Shown here piece by piece: positions 7,030-15,629 of a DNA stretch of 64,000 nucleotides. The first letter of the stretch is position 1; each line of letters opens with the position of its first letter. The translations under genes were made by a program, and so were the position numbers. The stretch is from Solirubrobacteraceae bacterium (GTDB lineage Bacteria; Actinomycetota; Thermoleophilia; Solirubrobacterales; Solirubrobacteraceae), in the NCBI GenBank assembly GCA_025451035.1, contig JANWLE010000076.1:1-64000 (forward strand). The letters run 5' to 3'. Under the pieces are notes generated by a model. That model worked only from the letters and a program-made list of their open reading frames with translations. It did not search any database and had not been told where the DNA came from.

Positions 7030-8267
7030 GCGGCGTGCTGCACGTCATCGGCGGCGGCTTCAAGGACGCCCTGTTGATGGCCTGGCAGGTGTGGTGGGCG
7101 CTCGTGCTGGGGTTCGCCATCTCGGCGATCGTGCAGGCGTGGGTCCCGCGCGGGCGAATTGAGCGGGCCCTCGGCGGCGCGGGCCCGCGCCCGCTTGCAT
7201 ACGCCACCGGCCTGGGCGCAGTGTCGTCGTCTTGCTCGTACGCTGCGATCGCGATCGCCAAGAGCCTCTTCCAGAAGGGCTCCTCGGCGGCCGCGGCACT
7301 CGCCTTCCAATTCGCCTCGACCAACCTCGTGGTGGAGCTTGGGGTGGTGATCTGGGTTCTGCTCGGCTGGCAGTTCACGCTGGCGGAGTTCCTCGGCGGT
7401 CTGATTTTGATCATCGTGATGAGCGGCCTGCTGCGTCTGTTCGTCTCAAAGCGCCTCGAGGAGCAGGCTCGTGCGCATGCGCGCGCGGCGGACACGGGCC
7501 ACCAGCATCACTCCACGGGGACGAGTGCGAGTCTGCGCGAGCGACTGACGTCGCTGGCGGCGTGGTCGGATGTTGCGCACAATTTCCGTAACGACTGGTT
7601 GATGCTCTACAAGGAGATCGCCCTCGGCCTGCTGCTCGCGGGGTTCATCGGACAGCTTGGCAACGGTTTCTTTAGCGCGCTTTTCATAACGCACGCCCCC
7701 GCCGGCGTGAAGCTGGCAGAGAACGTGCTCGTCGGCCCGCTGATCGCGGTTCTCAGCTTCGTCTGCTCGGTCGGCAACATTCCCCTCGCGGCGGTGCTGT
7801 GGTCTGGTGGAATCGGCTTCGCGGGCGTGATCGCGTTCATCTTTGCCGACCTGATCGTCGTGCCCATCGTCCTCATCTACCGCAAGTACTACGGCTGGCA
7901 GTTTGCCCTGAGGGTCGTCGCCTTGATGTTCGTGACGATGGTGCTGGCGGCACTAGCGGTCGAGGGTCTCTTCAGCGCGCTCGGCTTGATACCGCATGCG
8001 CACCCCACGCGAGCGGACATCTTCAGTCAGGTCAAAGTCGACTACAAGCTGTACACAAATGCTCTCGGCACGCTCATATTCGTTGGACTGTTCGCACTGA
8101 CCGTCAGCAGAGGCGCGAGCGATCCGGTGTGTGGCATGAGGGTTGACAAGGCCAAGGCGATCCGGCGGGAGATCGCCGGCAGGAAGCTCTACTTCTGCTC
8201 AGAGCACTGCGCGCACGCGTTCCAGTCAGACCAGCATGGCCAGAACGCCGCCTCGCACCATCACTGA
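7026..8267 (+). CDS. ArsP/DUF318-like permease with C-terminal YHS domain
   Basis: A 413-residue inner-membrane protein. Residues about 15-330 form two blocks of hydrophobic helices typical of the PF03773 permease family, whose members export organoarsenicals or cations such as copper and zinc. The central cytoplasmic loop is His-rich (HARAADTGHQHH). The C-terminus carries a YHS domain (DPVCGMRVD ... YFCSEHCAHAF) found in copper-handling proteins, then a final HHH. GTG 7026 is chosen because GAGG (7014-7017) sits eight bases upstream and the upstream stop overlaps it; an ATG at 6951 would add 25 unlikely residues. The operator and csoR remnant point to copper or a related soft metal, but specificity is inferred. 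Confidence 0.85.
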   Translation: MSGVLHVIGGGFKDALLMAWQVWWALVLGFAISAIVQAWVPRGRIERALGGAGPRPLAYATGLGAVSSSCSYAAIAIAKSLFQKGSSAAAALAFQFASTNLVVELGVVIWVLLGWQFTLAEFLGGLILIIVMSGLLRLFVSKRLEEQARAHARAADTGHQHHSTGTSASLRERLTSLAAWSDVAHNFRNDWLMLYKEIALGLLLAGFIGQLGNGFFSALFITHAPAGVKLAENVLVGPLIAVLSFVCSVGNIPLAAVLWSGGIGFAGVIAFIFADLIVVPIVLIYRKYYGWQFALRVVALMFVTMVLAALAVEGLFSALGLIPHAHPTRADIFSQVKVDYKLYTNALGTLIFVGLFALTVSRGASDPVCGMRVDKAKAIRREIAGRKLYFCSEHCAHAFQSDQHGQNAASHHH

Positions 8268-8284
8268 GCGCTCCGGCAGGCGCC

Positions 8285-9442
8285 TTAGGCCATCGGCAGC
8301 GACATGCCAGCCGGAGCGGCCGGCGCCGCGGGGGCTGGCGATGAGTCCTGCACAGACAGCACCGGTAGGCTCATGGGCGTGGCGGCGATCAGGCCGCGCG
8401 CGGCCTGATCGATCGCCTGCGCCGCGGGATCATCAGGATCCTCGATCACAAGCGGCGTGCCGCCGTCTGAGTGTTCGCGCAGCGGTATCGTGAGAGGGAC
8501 CTTGCCCAGCAGCGGTACGTCGAGCTCGTCGGCGAGCTCTTGGCCTCCGCCCTCGCCGAAGATCTGATAGCGCTCGCCCGTGGGCGTCATGAAGCCCGAC
8601 ATGTTCTCGATCACACCACAGATCTCGAGGTTGACCTTATGGGCCATCTCGCCGGCTCGGCGTGCCACCTTCTGCGAGGTCGGCTGCGGCGTAGTGACGA
8701 TCACGAACTGCGCCTGCGGCAGCAGCTGGGCGAGCGTCATCGAGACGTCGCCGGTGCCCGGCGGCAGATCGATCAGCAGGTAATCGAGCATCCCCCATTC
8801 AACGTCCTGCAGAAACTGCGAGAGGGCCTTGTGCAGCATCGGCCCGCGCCAGACGACCGCGGCGTCCTCCTCGACGAAGAAGCCGATCGACATCACCTTC
8901 ACGCCATGGGACTCGAGCGGCACTATCTTGCGTTGCGCCGAGACCGGCGGGCGGGTGGCCCCCAGCCCGTACATGCGCGGGATCGAATAGCCCCAGACGT
9001 CGGCATCCAGGATCCCTACGCGCTTGCCGGCGCCCGCCAGCGCGGCGGCAAGGTTCGCTGTCAACGTCGACTTGCCGACGCCGCCCTTGCCCGAGCCGAC
9101 GCAGATCACGTTGGCCACCTGGGCGAGCGCCCCGTCTGGCAGCCCGCCGCGCCCGAGCTTCTGTTGCAGCGCCATCTTCTCGGAGTCGGAGAGCACGTCG
9201 AAGAAGACGTTCACGTGGCTCACGCCCTCCAGGGCCGAGACTGCCTGGGCGACGGAGGTCTGGAAGTGCCCACGGATGGGGCAGCCCGCTGTCGTCAGCG
9301 ACACGGTCACATCCACCACGCCGTTGTCGCTGACGGCGATCGAGCGAACCATCTCCAGCTCGACGATCGAGCGACGCAACTCCGGATCGATGACGACCTT
9401 CAGCGACTCGAGGATCTCTTGCTCAGTGGGCACCACGGTCAT
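8285..9442 (-). CDS. mrp: Mrp/NBP35-family P-loop ATPase (Fe-S cluster carrier)
   Basis: A 385-residue protein with an N-terminal MIP18/DUF59 domain (about 1-90, with TAGCP) and a ParA-like ATPase domain with deviant Walker A GSGKGGVGKST at 116-126. Mrp/ApbC proteins bind and deliver iron-sulfur clusters. The C-terminal CxxC used by many family members to hold the cluster is absent: the segment after ENMSGF reads MTPTGER. From memory other actinobacterial Mrp proteins also lack it. The last 40 residues are an Ala/Pro-rich tail. It is convergent with the permease, 17 bases apart. Confidence 0.92.
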   Translation of the reverse strand: MTVVPTEQEILESLKVVIDPELRRSIVELEMVRSIAVSDNGVVDVTVSLTTAGCPIRGHFQTSVAQAVSALEGVSHVNVFFDVLSDSEKMALQQKLGRGGLPDGALAQVANVICVGSGKGGVGKSTLTANLAAALAGAGKRVGILDADVWGYSIPRMYGLGATRPPVSAQRKIVPLESHGVKVMSIGFFVEEDAAVVWRGPMLHKALSQFLQDVEWGMLDYLLIDLPPGTGDVSMTLAQLLPQAQFVIVTTPQPTSQKVARRAGEMAHKVNLEICGVIENMSGFMTPTGERYQIFGEGGGQELADELDVPLLGKVPLTIPLREHSDGGTPLVIEDPDDPAAQAIDQAARGLIAATPMSLPVLSVQDSSPAPAAPAAPAGMSLPMA

Positions 9443-9557
9443 TCTGACAAACCTCCTGCTCGACTCCGGCGCTGGCTCAGAACTCTGGGACGCGACGCCA
9501 TCCTTTCACGCTCGCTTTCACGAGGGCCCCAAACCCGGCGATGGCTGTCTTTAAAGG

Positions 9558-9589
9558 GCCAGCGGGGCGGTGGGGGCCGCCCCGCTGGC
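9558..9589 (-). terminator. Strong hairpin terminator after the basic-protein gene
   Basis: A perfect 13-bp GC-rich stem (9558-9570 with 9577-9589) surrounds a 6-base loop. Read on the minus strand it is followed by CCCTTTAAAG, a short T-tract. It lies between the end of the basic-protein gene (9694) and the start of mrp (9442), so it separates the two units. Confidence 0.65.
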
Positions 9590-9693
9590 TGAGGGAGGAG
9601 AGGTCCTTCTACTGTCGGCGGAATATGAGGCCGACAGACTCACCCGCTGTGCCGGGCTCTCCTGACCCGGGCGGGCAAAGCTCCTGGGGTGCG

Positions 9694-10236
9694 CTAGGCG
9701 CGGTGAAGCACACGCTCCTGTACGAACTCGGCACCATCTTTGAGGCGACCCTGCACCTGCGATGAGGTCTGTTCGACCTGCGTAGAGATGCTCTTGGCGA
9801 CTGCTTCACGCCGCTTGTCGAGCTGGCCGCGACGCTGGCGGAGTTCACGCTCGAAACGCGTGCGCGTCTTGCGGACCTCGCGCTCCAAGCGGTTGCGGGC
9901 GGTGTTGCCACGACGCTCGAACTTGCGCAGCTGCGTCTGTGCTTTCGCCGGGCTGGAGTAGGTGGTGATCACCTCAACGACACGGTCACGGGCGATGAGT
10001 GCTGCGCCAACGGGGATCAGCACCGCTCGCTCGGCGTAGTCGCCAACTAGGCCGGTCGTGCTGCGTGCTGCGGTCTTGGTCTCGGTGCTGGCCCTCTTGA
10101 CCTGGGTGCTGGTGCGCGCCCTGGTCGGCCGACGCGTGCGGGCGCTCGTGCTCTTGGCGGCGCCGCTGGAGCGCTTTGACGCGGCCCGCGCGGGCGTCTT
10201 TCGGGTGGGGGAAGAAGTGGTCTCGGCAGTTGCCAT
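9694..10236 (-). CDS. Basic Lys/Arg/Ala-rich coiled-coil protein (HBHA- or histone-like)
   Basis: A 180-residue protein with two parts. Residues 1-60 are a disordered Ser/Thr/Ala/Lys/Arg tail resembling histone-like or heparin-binding tails. A short hydrophobic segment follows (YAERAVLIPVGAALIARDRVV), then a long charged helix (about 95-180) rich in Arg, Glu and Gln with coiled-coil spacing. The layout recalls mycobacterial HBHA and phasin or apolipoprotein-like proteins, but the order of tail and coil is reversed from HBHA and I see no firm homology. It could bind DNA, RNA or polyanions, or associate with membrane or lipid bodies. An AGGAGA site precedes ATG 10236. It is monocistronic with its own terminator and an unusually AT-rich upstream region. 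Confidence 0.85.
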   Translation of the reverse strand: MATAETTSSPTRKTPARAASKRSSGAAKSTSARTRRPTRARTSTQVKRASTETKTAARSTTGLVGDYAERAVLIPVGAALIARDRVVEVITTYSSPAKAQTQLRKFERRGNTARNRLEREVRKTRTRFERELRQRRGQLDKRREAVAKSISTQVEQTSSQVQGRLKDGAEFVQERVLHRA

Positions 10237-10296
10237 CAGGGTCGTGTCTCCTGTTCGCCTAGCGAAGGAAGCTAGTACATATGTTCTGGTCTCGAA

Positions 10297-10302
10297 GTAT
10301 AC
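10297..10302 (-). promoter_or_regulatory. -10 element of the basic-protein gene
   Basis: TATACT on the minus strand (10302-10297) lies about 60 bases upstream of the ATG. TGTACA at 10324-10319 is a possible -35 with 16-base spacing. The region is clearly less GC-rich than its surroundings. Confidence 0.45.
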
Positions 10303-10371
10303 CCTCGAACACCAGTTTGTACACCCCTACGGCGCAATAGTTACATCAGGAGTACACAAGCCCGAAAAAGA

Positions 10372-10385
10372 CCTGTAAATACAGG
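10372..10385. repeat. Inverted repeat CCTGTA-AA-TACAGG
   Basis: Perfect 6-bp arms with a 2-base centre in the AT-rich spacer upstream of the basic-protein gene. Its size and symmetry suit an operator for a dimeric regulator. Confidence 0.4.
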
Positions 10386-10401
10386 AGAACGTGCCTTTTT
10401 A

Positions 10402-10423
10402 GATACGAATAGATGTTCGTATC
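10402..10423. repeat. Inverted repeat overlapping the DUF2342 stop codon
   Basis: GATACGAA (10402-10409) and TTCGTATC (10416-10423) are perfect 8-bp arms with a 6-base loop. On the minus strand the hairpin would lie at the very end of the metalloprotease gene but is followed by an A-run, so it is a poor intrinsic terminator. It may be an operator. Confidence 0.45.
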
Positions 10424-11495
10424 AGTTGTGGCCCACGCGCTCGAGCCACGCATGGGGAGCCTCGAACTCGGCCGCGGTCGGCAGGTTCTCAGGCGAGGCC
10501 CACGCGCGCGACAGCGCCTGCGGCCCCGCCTGCGCGACCACCTCGTCGCAGAAGCGCTTGCCCACGTCGTATTGGCGCATCTTCATGTCCAGTCCCAGCA
10601 GGCGCGCGACGATCCGCCACGGCAGGCCGGCGCTCTCGCGGTAGCCCTGCAGGGCGCCGCGAAGACGCGTGAGCGACGGCAGCACCTCTGCGCCGACTGC
10701 ATCCATCACATGCTCGGCGTGCCCCTCGATGAGCGACATCGTCGCCTGCATACGCTCCAGCAGCAGCCAGCGATCCCTGCCCAGCGCCACTCGCAGAACT
10801 TCACCGCGGCGCAGCAGGTCGGCCAGCTCCCGCACCTCGCCGGCGCTGGGGAGACGCAGCATCTGGCGCAGCGAGACGGAAACATCGAGTCCATCCAGCA
10901 GCTCCTCGATCATCGCAGCCAGATGGCCTCGCAGCCACGGTGCCCCCGAGAACTGGATGGCGTGCGTGATCTCGTGGATCGTCACCCAGTTCAGCAGCTC
11001 GTCTCGCTGCACCTGCATTCGCTGCGCTGCCTGCGCGAGGTTTGGCGCCACCAGTAGCAGGCGCGGACTGGTCGAGGGCTCGAGCAGTTCGAGCTCGTAC
11101 TGGCCGAGCACGCGCTGCGACAGCAGGCCGGCCATCGCGCCAACCTGCGCTCCCAGCATCAGGCCGGAGGCGACGCGCATCGCCTCCGGCAGCCCGAGCG
11201 CCCACCCCTGGGGCAGCTTCGCCGGCGCTTTACGCGAGTTGTGCTGCATGCGCTCAGCGACCTTCTCCATCAGCGGGCGCATCGAGGAGAGGTTCGCGGC
11301 TATCCATTCGGGACGGTCGACCGCCTCCAGTGGCGGAAGCTCCATGGGAAGCGCCAGACCCGTGTATTCGCTCACCCGTTTGGCGAAGTCCTCCGCCAGC
11401 GGCTGCGCCGCCTCGGCGAAGATCCGCTCAGCTGGCCCGGTGCCGGCGATGAGCTCGCCGACCCGCTGCGCGAGCGTCCAGTCGATTCTGTCCAT
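10422..11495 (-). CDS. DUF2342 zinc-dependent metalloprotease-like protein (F420-associated)
   Basis: A 357-residue member of the actinobacterial DUF2342/COG5282 family, annotated elsewhere as putative hydrolase or coenzyme F420 biosynthesis-associated protein. The zincin motif HEITH lies in VTIHEITHAIQF, and a conserved EGHAEHVMD downstream could supply the third ligand. There is no signal peptide, so it is probably cytoplasmic. The substrate is unknown. Its start is two bases from the longest possible start of the divergent helicase gene, so their promoters must overlap the coding ends. Confidence 0.88.
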   Translation of the reverse strand: MDRIDWTLAQRVGELIAGTGPAERIFAEAAQPLAEDFAKRVSEYTGLALPMELPPLEAVDRPEWIAANLSSMRPLMEKVAERMQHNSRKAPAKLPQGWALGLPEAMRVASGLMLGAQVGAMAGLLSQRVLGQYELELLEPSTSPRLLLVAPNLAQAAQRMQVQRDELLNWVTIHEITHAIQFSGAPWLRGHLAAMIEELLDGLDVSVSLRQMLRLPSAGEVRELADLLRRGEVLRVALGRDRWLLLERMQATMSLIEGHAEHVMDAVGAEVLPSLTRLRGALQGYRESAGLPWRIVARLLGLDMKMRQYDVGKRFCDEVVAQAGPQALSRAWASPENLPTAAEFEAPHAWLERVGHN

Positions 11496-11569
11496 CCATG
11501 GAGCCTATCCACGTGTCGGCTACATGCCGCCGCCAAGGCGATACCGACGATGGCTACCTCGCGGGCGCA

Positions 11570-11575
11570 TATCCT
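11570..11575 (+). promoter_or_regulatory. -10 for leaderless transcription of the helicase-nuclease gene
   Basis: TATCCT lies six bases upstream of GTG 11582, the spacing expected when transcription starts at the start codon. There is no ribosome site at either candidate start. Confidence 0.4.
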
Positions 11576-11581
11576 ACGTTC

Positions 11582-14500
11582 GTGCGCTCGTTGCTCGACG
11601 GTTTCTCCGATACCCAACGCGAAGTCGTCGCTCACGCGGGCGGGCCGCTGCTCGTGCGGGGGGCGCCCGGGACCGGCAAGACCAGCACCTTGATCGCGCG
11701 GTTTGAGTGGCTGGTGGATCATGATCTCCCGCCGGAGAATGTGCTCTTGCTGAGCGTCTCGCCCCCCGCCGCCGAGGACATCCGCACCCGCCTGGAGGAT
11801 TCGCTGACGCGGGGCTACGAGGAGCTATCGGTGCTCACGCCGCCGGCGCTATGCGCGCGCGTGCTGGCGGCCGAGGCGCTCGAGGCGGGACTCGACCCAT
11901 TCTTCGTGATGGCCACGCGCGCCGACCGTGTGGCGATGCTGCTTGAGCGCATCGACGAGCTGACGCTCGCCCGCCACGACTTTCGCGGCCGCCCCTCGGA
12001 GCTGATGGTCAGCTTCGTCGAACGGATCGATCGCCTCAAGGGTGAACTGATCGACGCCGAGCGCTACGTCGCCTGGGCCGCCAAGCAGGGCGCGGACGCC
12101 GCGCAGGAGCGCGAGTTCGCAAAGCTCTATCTCGATCACGACAGGATGCTCGCCGAACGCGGAACCCCGGACGCGGGGGAGCTGCTGATACGGGTCTGCA
12201 CGCTGTTGGGCTCGAGCCCATCCGTGCGGGCGCGCGTCTCAGAGCGCTACCGACACGTCCTCGTGGACGACTTCCAGGATGCGAGCTTTGCCGCCGTGAA
12301 GCTGATCGACCTGCTGGTCTGCGAACACGGCGAGGTCATCGTGGCGGGCGATGAGAACCAGGCGATCGAACGCTCTTGGGGGGCAGCCACGAGAAACATG
12401 GACGAATTCCGCGCGCGCTATCCCGAAGCGCCAGTTGTCTCGCTGACGAGCGGGTTTCGCTCCCGGCCGAGGATCCTCGCCGCGGCGGGAGCGGTCGCCC
12501 AGACGGCTCTGTCGGTCGAGTACGAGGGCCCGCCTGAGGAGGATGGCGAGGTCGGCTTCTGGCGCTGCGCCAACGAGCGCACCCAGGCGCAGAGCGTCGC
12601 GGCGGAGATAGAGCTGCTGATCGGCAGCCAGGCGGTTTCCGCGGAGCGCATCGCGATCCTCGTGAGGTCTGTCGCGAGCGAAGGGCAGCTCGTCGCCGGG
12701 GCGCTTCAGGAGCGGGCGATCCCCTACCGGATGCTCGGCGCGAGCGCCTTCTTCGAGCGCTCCGAGGTACGCGACGTGCTCGCCTGGATGCGGCTGCTGA
12801 TCGATCCACGCGACGCTGGCGCGGTGGTGCGGGCGTTGGCCAGGCCGCCGATCGAGCTGCGGCAGGTCGACCTCGCACGGGTGATCCAGATCGCGCGCCG
12901 TCGCAAGCTGGACATGATCTCGGCGTTGGTCGGCGCGACCGAGTCGCCGCAGATCCCGCCGGAGGCGCGCGAGCGCATCCACGGCTTTTTGAAGCTCTAC
13001 CGAGAGACGGTCGCGGGCCTCGACACGATGCGTCCCGACCTGTTCGTGCATCGTTTGATCGAGCGCATCGGGCTCCGCCGCCAGCAGCTGTTCGCGGCAC
13101 AGGCGGAGGTGGTGCAGAGACTCGTCAACCTCGCTCGGTTGGGAGAGCTCGCGACCAGCTTCGTGCGGCGCGCGCCCCAGTCCACGCCGCGGGAGCTCGC
13201 GGGCTATCTCGCGGCGATCTCCGAGTCGGGCCTGTCGTTTCCCGAGACGACCGTCGAGCTGATGCCACAGACGGTGCAGGTGATGAACATGTCATCCACG
13301 CGTGGATGCGAGTTCGACTATGTCTACGTCCTGGGGCTGCAGTCGGCGCGCATGCCGGGTATCCACCGGGGCGAGGCCTCGCACGGGTGGGTGCCGGGGG
13401 AGCTGCTGTATGAGCGGGCTCCGCTGGGCGCCCGCGAGGATGACGCTGCGCGGCTGCGCCGGCTGTTGTACCTCGCGATGACCCGCACCGCCAGGCGTCT
13501 AGTGCTCGCCTACTCAGCAACTTCGCAGGACGGCGCGCTGCAGGGGCCCTCGCCGTTTGTCGAGGATGCGCGCCGTGCGCTCGGCCAAGAGTGGGAGGAG
13601 CGCGAAGAGGAGCTGTTCGGGCCCGCTGAGACGCTGCACGCGACGCTGCGCCTGATGCGCGAGGAGGTGCTCGAGGATGTCGCGCGAATCGGCGGTCGCC
13701 TGGGCGAGCTGCGCCTGGACACGGACCTGGACATCTCCCACGGTGTGGTGCGCTACCTCGAGCTGGTCAAGCTCGCCGCGCTGCTCGAGCGTCCCGCAGA
13801 GCAGAGCATCGCCGACGCCCTGCCCGACCTGAACTCGCGGCTGCTGGCCGCGTGCACGTCTCTGCAACGGGAGATCTATGGGACCTCGACCCTGGACGAG
13901 ACATTGCTGGCGGCCGAGCACAACGACCGCGCTCGCGCCCAGGCCATCGCGGCGCGCCACGAGCCGTCGCTCGAGCCGTTTCTGCCGCGTCGCGGCGAGG
14001 GCCTGGTGCTGTCGGCCTCCGACATCGAGACCTACCGCAGCTGCCCGCTTAGATACAAGTTCGCGCGGGTCTTCCGCATCCCGTCGGAGTCGACGCTGCA
14101 CCAGCGCTTCGGCATCCTCGTACACCAGGTCCTCGAGCGCTACCACTCCTCCAGGGGCGAGACGCTCAAGCAGCTGATGGATCTGCTCGACGCGGGTTGG
14201 CGGCGCGCCGGTTTCAGCGACGGCGAGCAGGAGCGCCAGCTGCAGAAGAAGGCCCGCGCTGCGCTCACCCGCTACCACGGCGAACTCGAGCGCCAGTCAG
14301 CGGAGCCAGTGTGGTTCGAGCGCTCGTTCTCCTTCCGCCTAGGGCCGCACCACCTGCGCGGGCGCGTGGATCGTGTCGACCGGCTACCCGATGGGACCTA
14401 CGAGCTGATCGACTACAAGACATCCAGGCCGAAGAGCGCCGCCGACCTGAAAGAGGACGTGCAACTGTCGCTGTATGCGCTGGCGGCACAGGAGGCGTGG

Positions 14501-14713
14501 CAGCTGGACGCGACGCAGCAGGCCTACCACTATGTGCTGGACAGCCAGAAGGTGCTGGTGCCGGCGCGGGAGGAGGCCGACGCGGGTTGGATCACCGCCA
14601 CAGTGATGGAGGTCGGGGAGGGGATCCTCGCCCAGGAGTTCGAGCCGACTCCCTCGCACTCGGTCTGTTCGATGTGCGACTACCGGATCGTGTGCCCAGC
14701 CGCTGAGCGTTAG
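11582..14713 (+). CDS. UvrD/AddA-like helicase with C-terminal PD-(D/E)XK Fe-S nuclease
   Basis: A protein of about 1043 residues fusing a superfamily 1 helicase and a RecB-type nuclease in one chain. Visible are Walker A GAPGTGKTS near the N-terminus, Walker B-like VDDFQDA, a motif III-like GDENQAIERSWGA, and late helicase motifs. The C-terminal 240 residues hold the nuclease core ELIDYKTSRP and cysteines in TYRSCPLRYKF and CSMCDYRIVCP. This is the four-Cys [4Fe-4S] arrangement of AddB-type nucleases. It probably acts in DNA end resection or repair. GTG 11582 puts the start directly before the conserved GFSDTQREVV; ATG 11498 would add 28 residues without homology or ribosome site. Confidence 0.88.
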   Translation: MRSLLDGFSDTQREVVAHAGGPLLVRGAPGTGKTSTLIARFEWLVDHDLPPENVLLLSVSPPAAEDIRTRLEDSLTRGYEELSVLTPPALCARVLAAEALEAGLDPFFVMATRADRVAMLLERIDELTLARHDFRGRPSELMVSFVERIDRLKGELIDAERYVAWAAKQGADAAQEREFAKLYLDHDRMLAERGTPDAGELLIRVCTLLGSSPSVRARVSERYRHVLVDDFQDASFAAVKLIDLLVCEHGEVIVAGDENQAIERSWGAATRNMDEFRARYPEAPVVSLTSGFRSRPRILAAAGAVAQTALSVEYEGPPEEDGEVGFWRCANERTQAQSVAAEIELLIGSQAVSAERIAILVRSVASEGQLVAGALQERAIPYRMLGASAFFERSEVRDVLAWMRLLIDPRDAGAVVRALARPPIELRQVDLARVIQIARRRKLDMISALVGATESPQIPPEARERIHGFLKLYRETVAGLDTMRPDLFVHRLIERIGLRRQQLFAAQAEVVQRLVNLARLGELATSFVRRAPQSTPRELAGYLAAISESGLSFPETTVELMPQTVQVMNMSSTRGCEFDYVYVLGLQSARMPGIHRGEASHGWVPGELLYERAPLGAREDDAARLRRLLYLAMTRTARRLVLAYSATSQDGALQGPSPFVEDARRALGQEWEEREEELFGPAETLHATLRLMREEVLEDVARIGGRLGELRLDTDLDISHGVVRYLELVKLAALLERPAEQSIADALPDLNSRLLAACTSLQREIYGTSTLDETLLAAEHNDRARAQAIAARHEPSLEPFLPRRGEGLVLSASDIETYRSCPLRYKFARVFRIPSESTLHQRFGILVHQVLERYHSSRGETLKQLMDLLDAGWRRAGFSDGEQERQLQKKARAALTRYHGELERQSAEPVWFERSFSFRLGPHHLRGRVDRVDRLPDGTYELIDYKTSRPKSAADLKEDVQLSLYALAAQEAWQLDATQQAYHYVLDSQKVLVPAREEADAGWITATVMEVGEGILAQEFEPTPSHSVCSMCDYRIVCPAAER

Positions 14714-14728
14714 CAGCGCTAGCTTCGG

Positions 14729-15613
14729 TCAGCCGCTTTCCCGGCCGCGCTGGCGCAGAAAGCGCTGAAAGTCGCGCGCGATCAAATCACCCGAGGGCAG
14801 CTCGTCGGCGGAGAGGGCCTGCGGCTCGTTCTCGGCCGCCTGCTCCAGTCGTTCGACGAACGCCTGCACGTCCGGATCGCTCTGCACCGCAAGGCCTACC
14901 TGTCGCTCGTAGTCGATGGCCGCCTGCTCGAGCTCCGACGCGTCGACGGACACCCCGACGAGGCTCTCGAGCTTGCGGACCAGGGCAAGCGTCGCCTTCG
15001 GGTTTGGTGCGGCCGCAACATAGTGGGGGACGCTCGCCCAAAGGCTGGCGGCGGGCAGGCCAGCCTTCGTGCAGGCGCTGTGCAGCACGCCGACGATGCC
15101 GGTCGGCCCCTCGTAGGTGCTGTCCTGCAAGCCGAGCCGCTCGATCAAAGTGACGTCAGACGCCAGGCCAGTGATCGCGACCGGCCGAGAGTGCGGAATG
15201 TCGGCCAGCAGGGCGCCCAGTGTCACGACCATCTGCACGCCAAGCGCCTCGGCTAGGTCTACGACCAGCGAGACGAAGGTGCGCCAGCGCATCGAGGGCT
15301 CCGAGCCCTGCATCAGCAACAAGTCGCGCGGCGCGCGCGGCACGCGGACCTCGAACAGCTCGATCGAAGGCCACACGATCTCGCGCGCCATGCCCGCGGT
15401 CAGCTCAATCCGCGGGCGCGTCGCCTGAAAGTCGAAGAACTCCTCGGAGTCGATTTCCGCGAAGCGCTCGGCGCCGAGCGCCGATATGAGGAACGACACA
15501 GCGGCCGAGGCGGCGTCACCGGCGTCGTTCCAGCCCTCGAAAGCGCAGATCAAAGCCGGGGCCCTGAGGCCGTCCGGTCGACGATCCCATTTCAGTGGCT
15601 GCATCCGACTCAC
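14729..15613 (-). CDS. PAC2 family protein
   Basis: A 294-residue protein of the PAC2 (proteasome assembly chaperone 2) fold, common in proteasome-bearing actinobacteria and archaea. The N-terminal FEGWNDAGDAAS and the central GLASDVTLIERLGL/YEGPTGIVGVLH segments are family signatures. The bacterial role is unproven. GTG 15613 is the longest start; ATG 15604 is three codons in. A minus-strand TATGCT (15630-15625) could serve as -10, giving a nearly leaderless message from the GTG. It is divergent from the exoribonuclease gene with only 16 bases between starts. Confidence 0.88.
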   Translation of the reverse strand: MSRMQPLKWDRRPDGLRAPALICAFEGWNDAGDAASAAVSFLISALGAERFAEIDSEEFFDFQATRPRIELTAGMAREIVWPSIELFEVRVPRAPRDLLLMQGSEPSMRWRTFVSLVVDLAEALGVQMVVTLGALLADIPHSRPVAITGLASDVTLIERLGLQDSTYEGPTGIVGVLHSACTKAGLPAASLWASVPHYVAAAPNPKATLALVRKLESLVGVSVDASELEQAAIDYERQVGLAVQSDPDVQAFVERLEQAAENEPQALSADELPSGDLIARDFQRFLRQRGRESG

Positions 15614-15629
15614 CGTACATCATGAGCAT

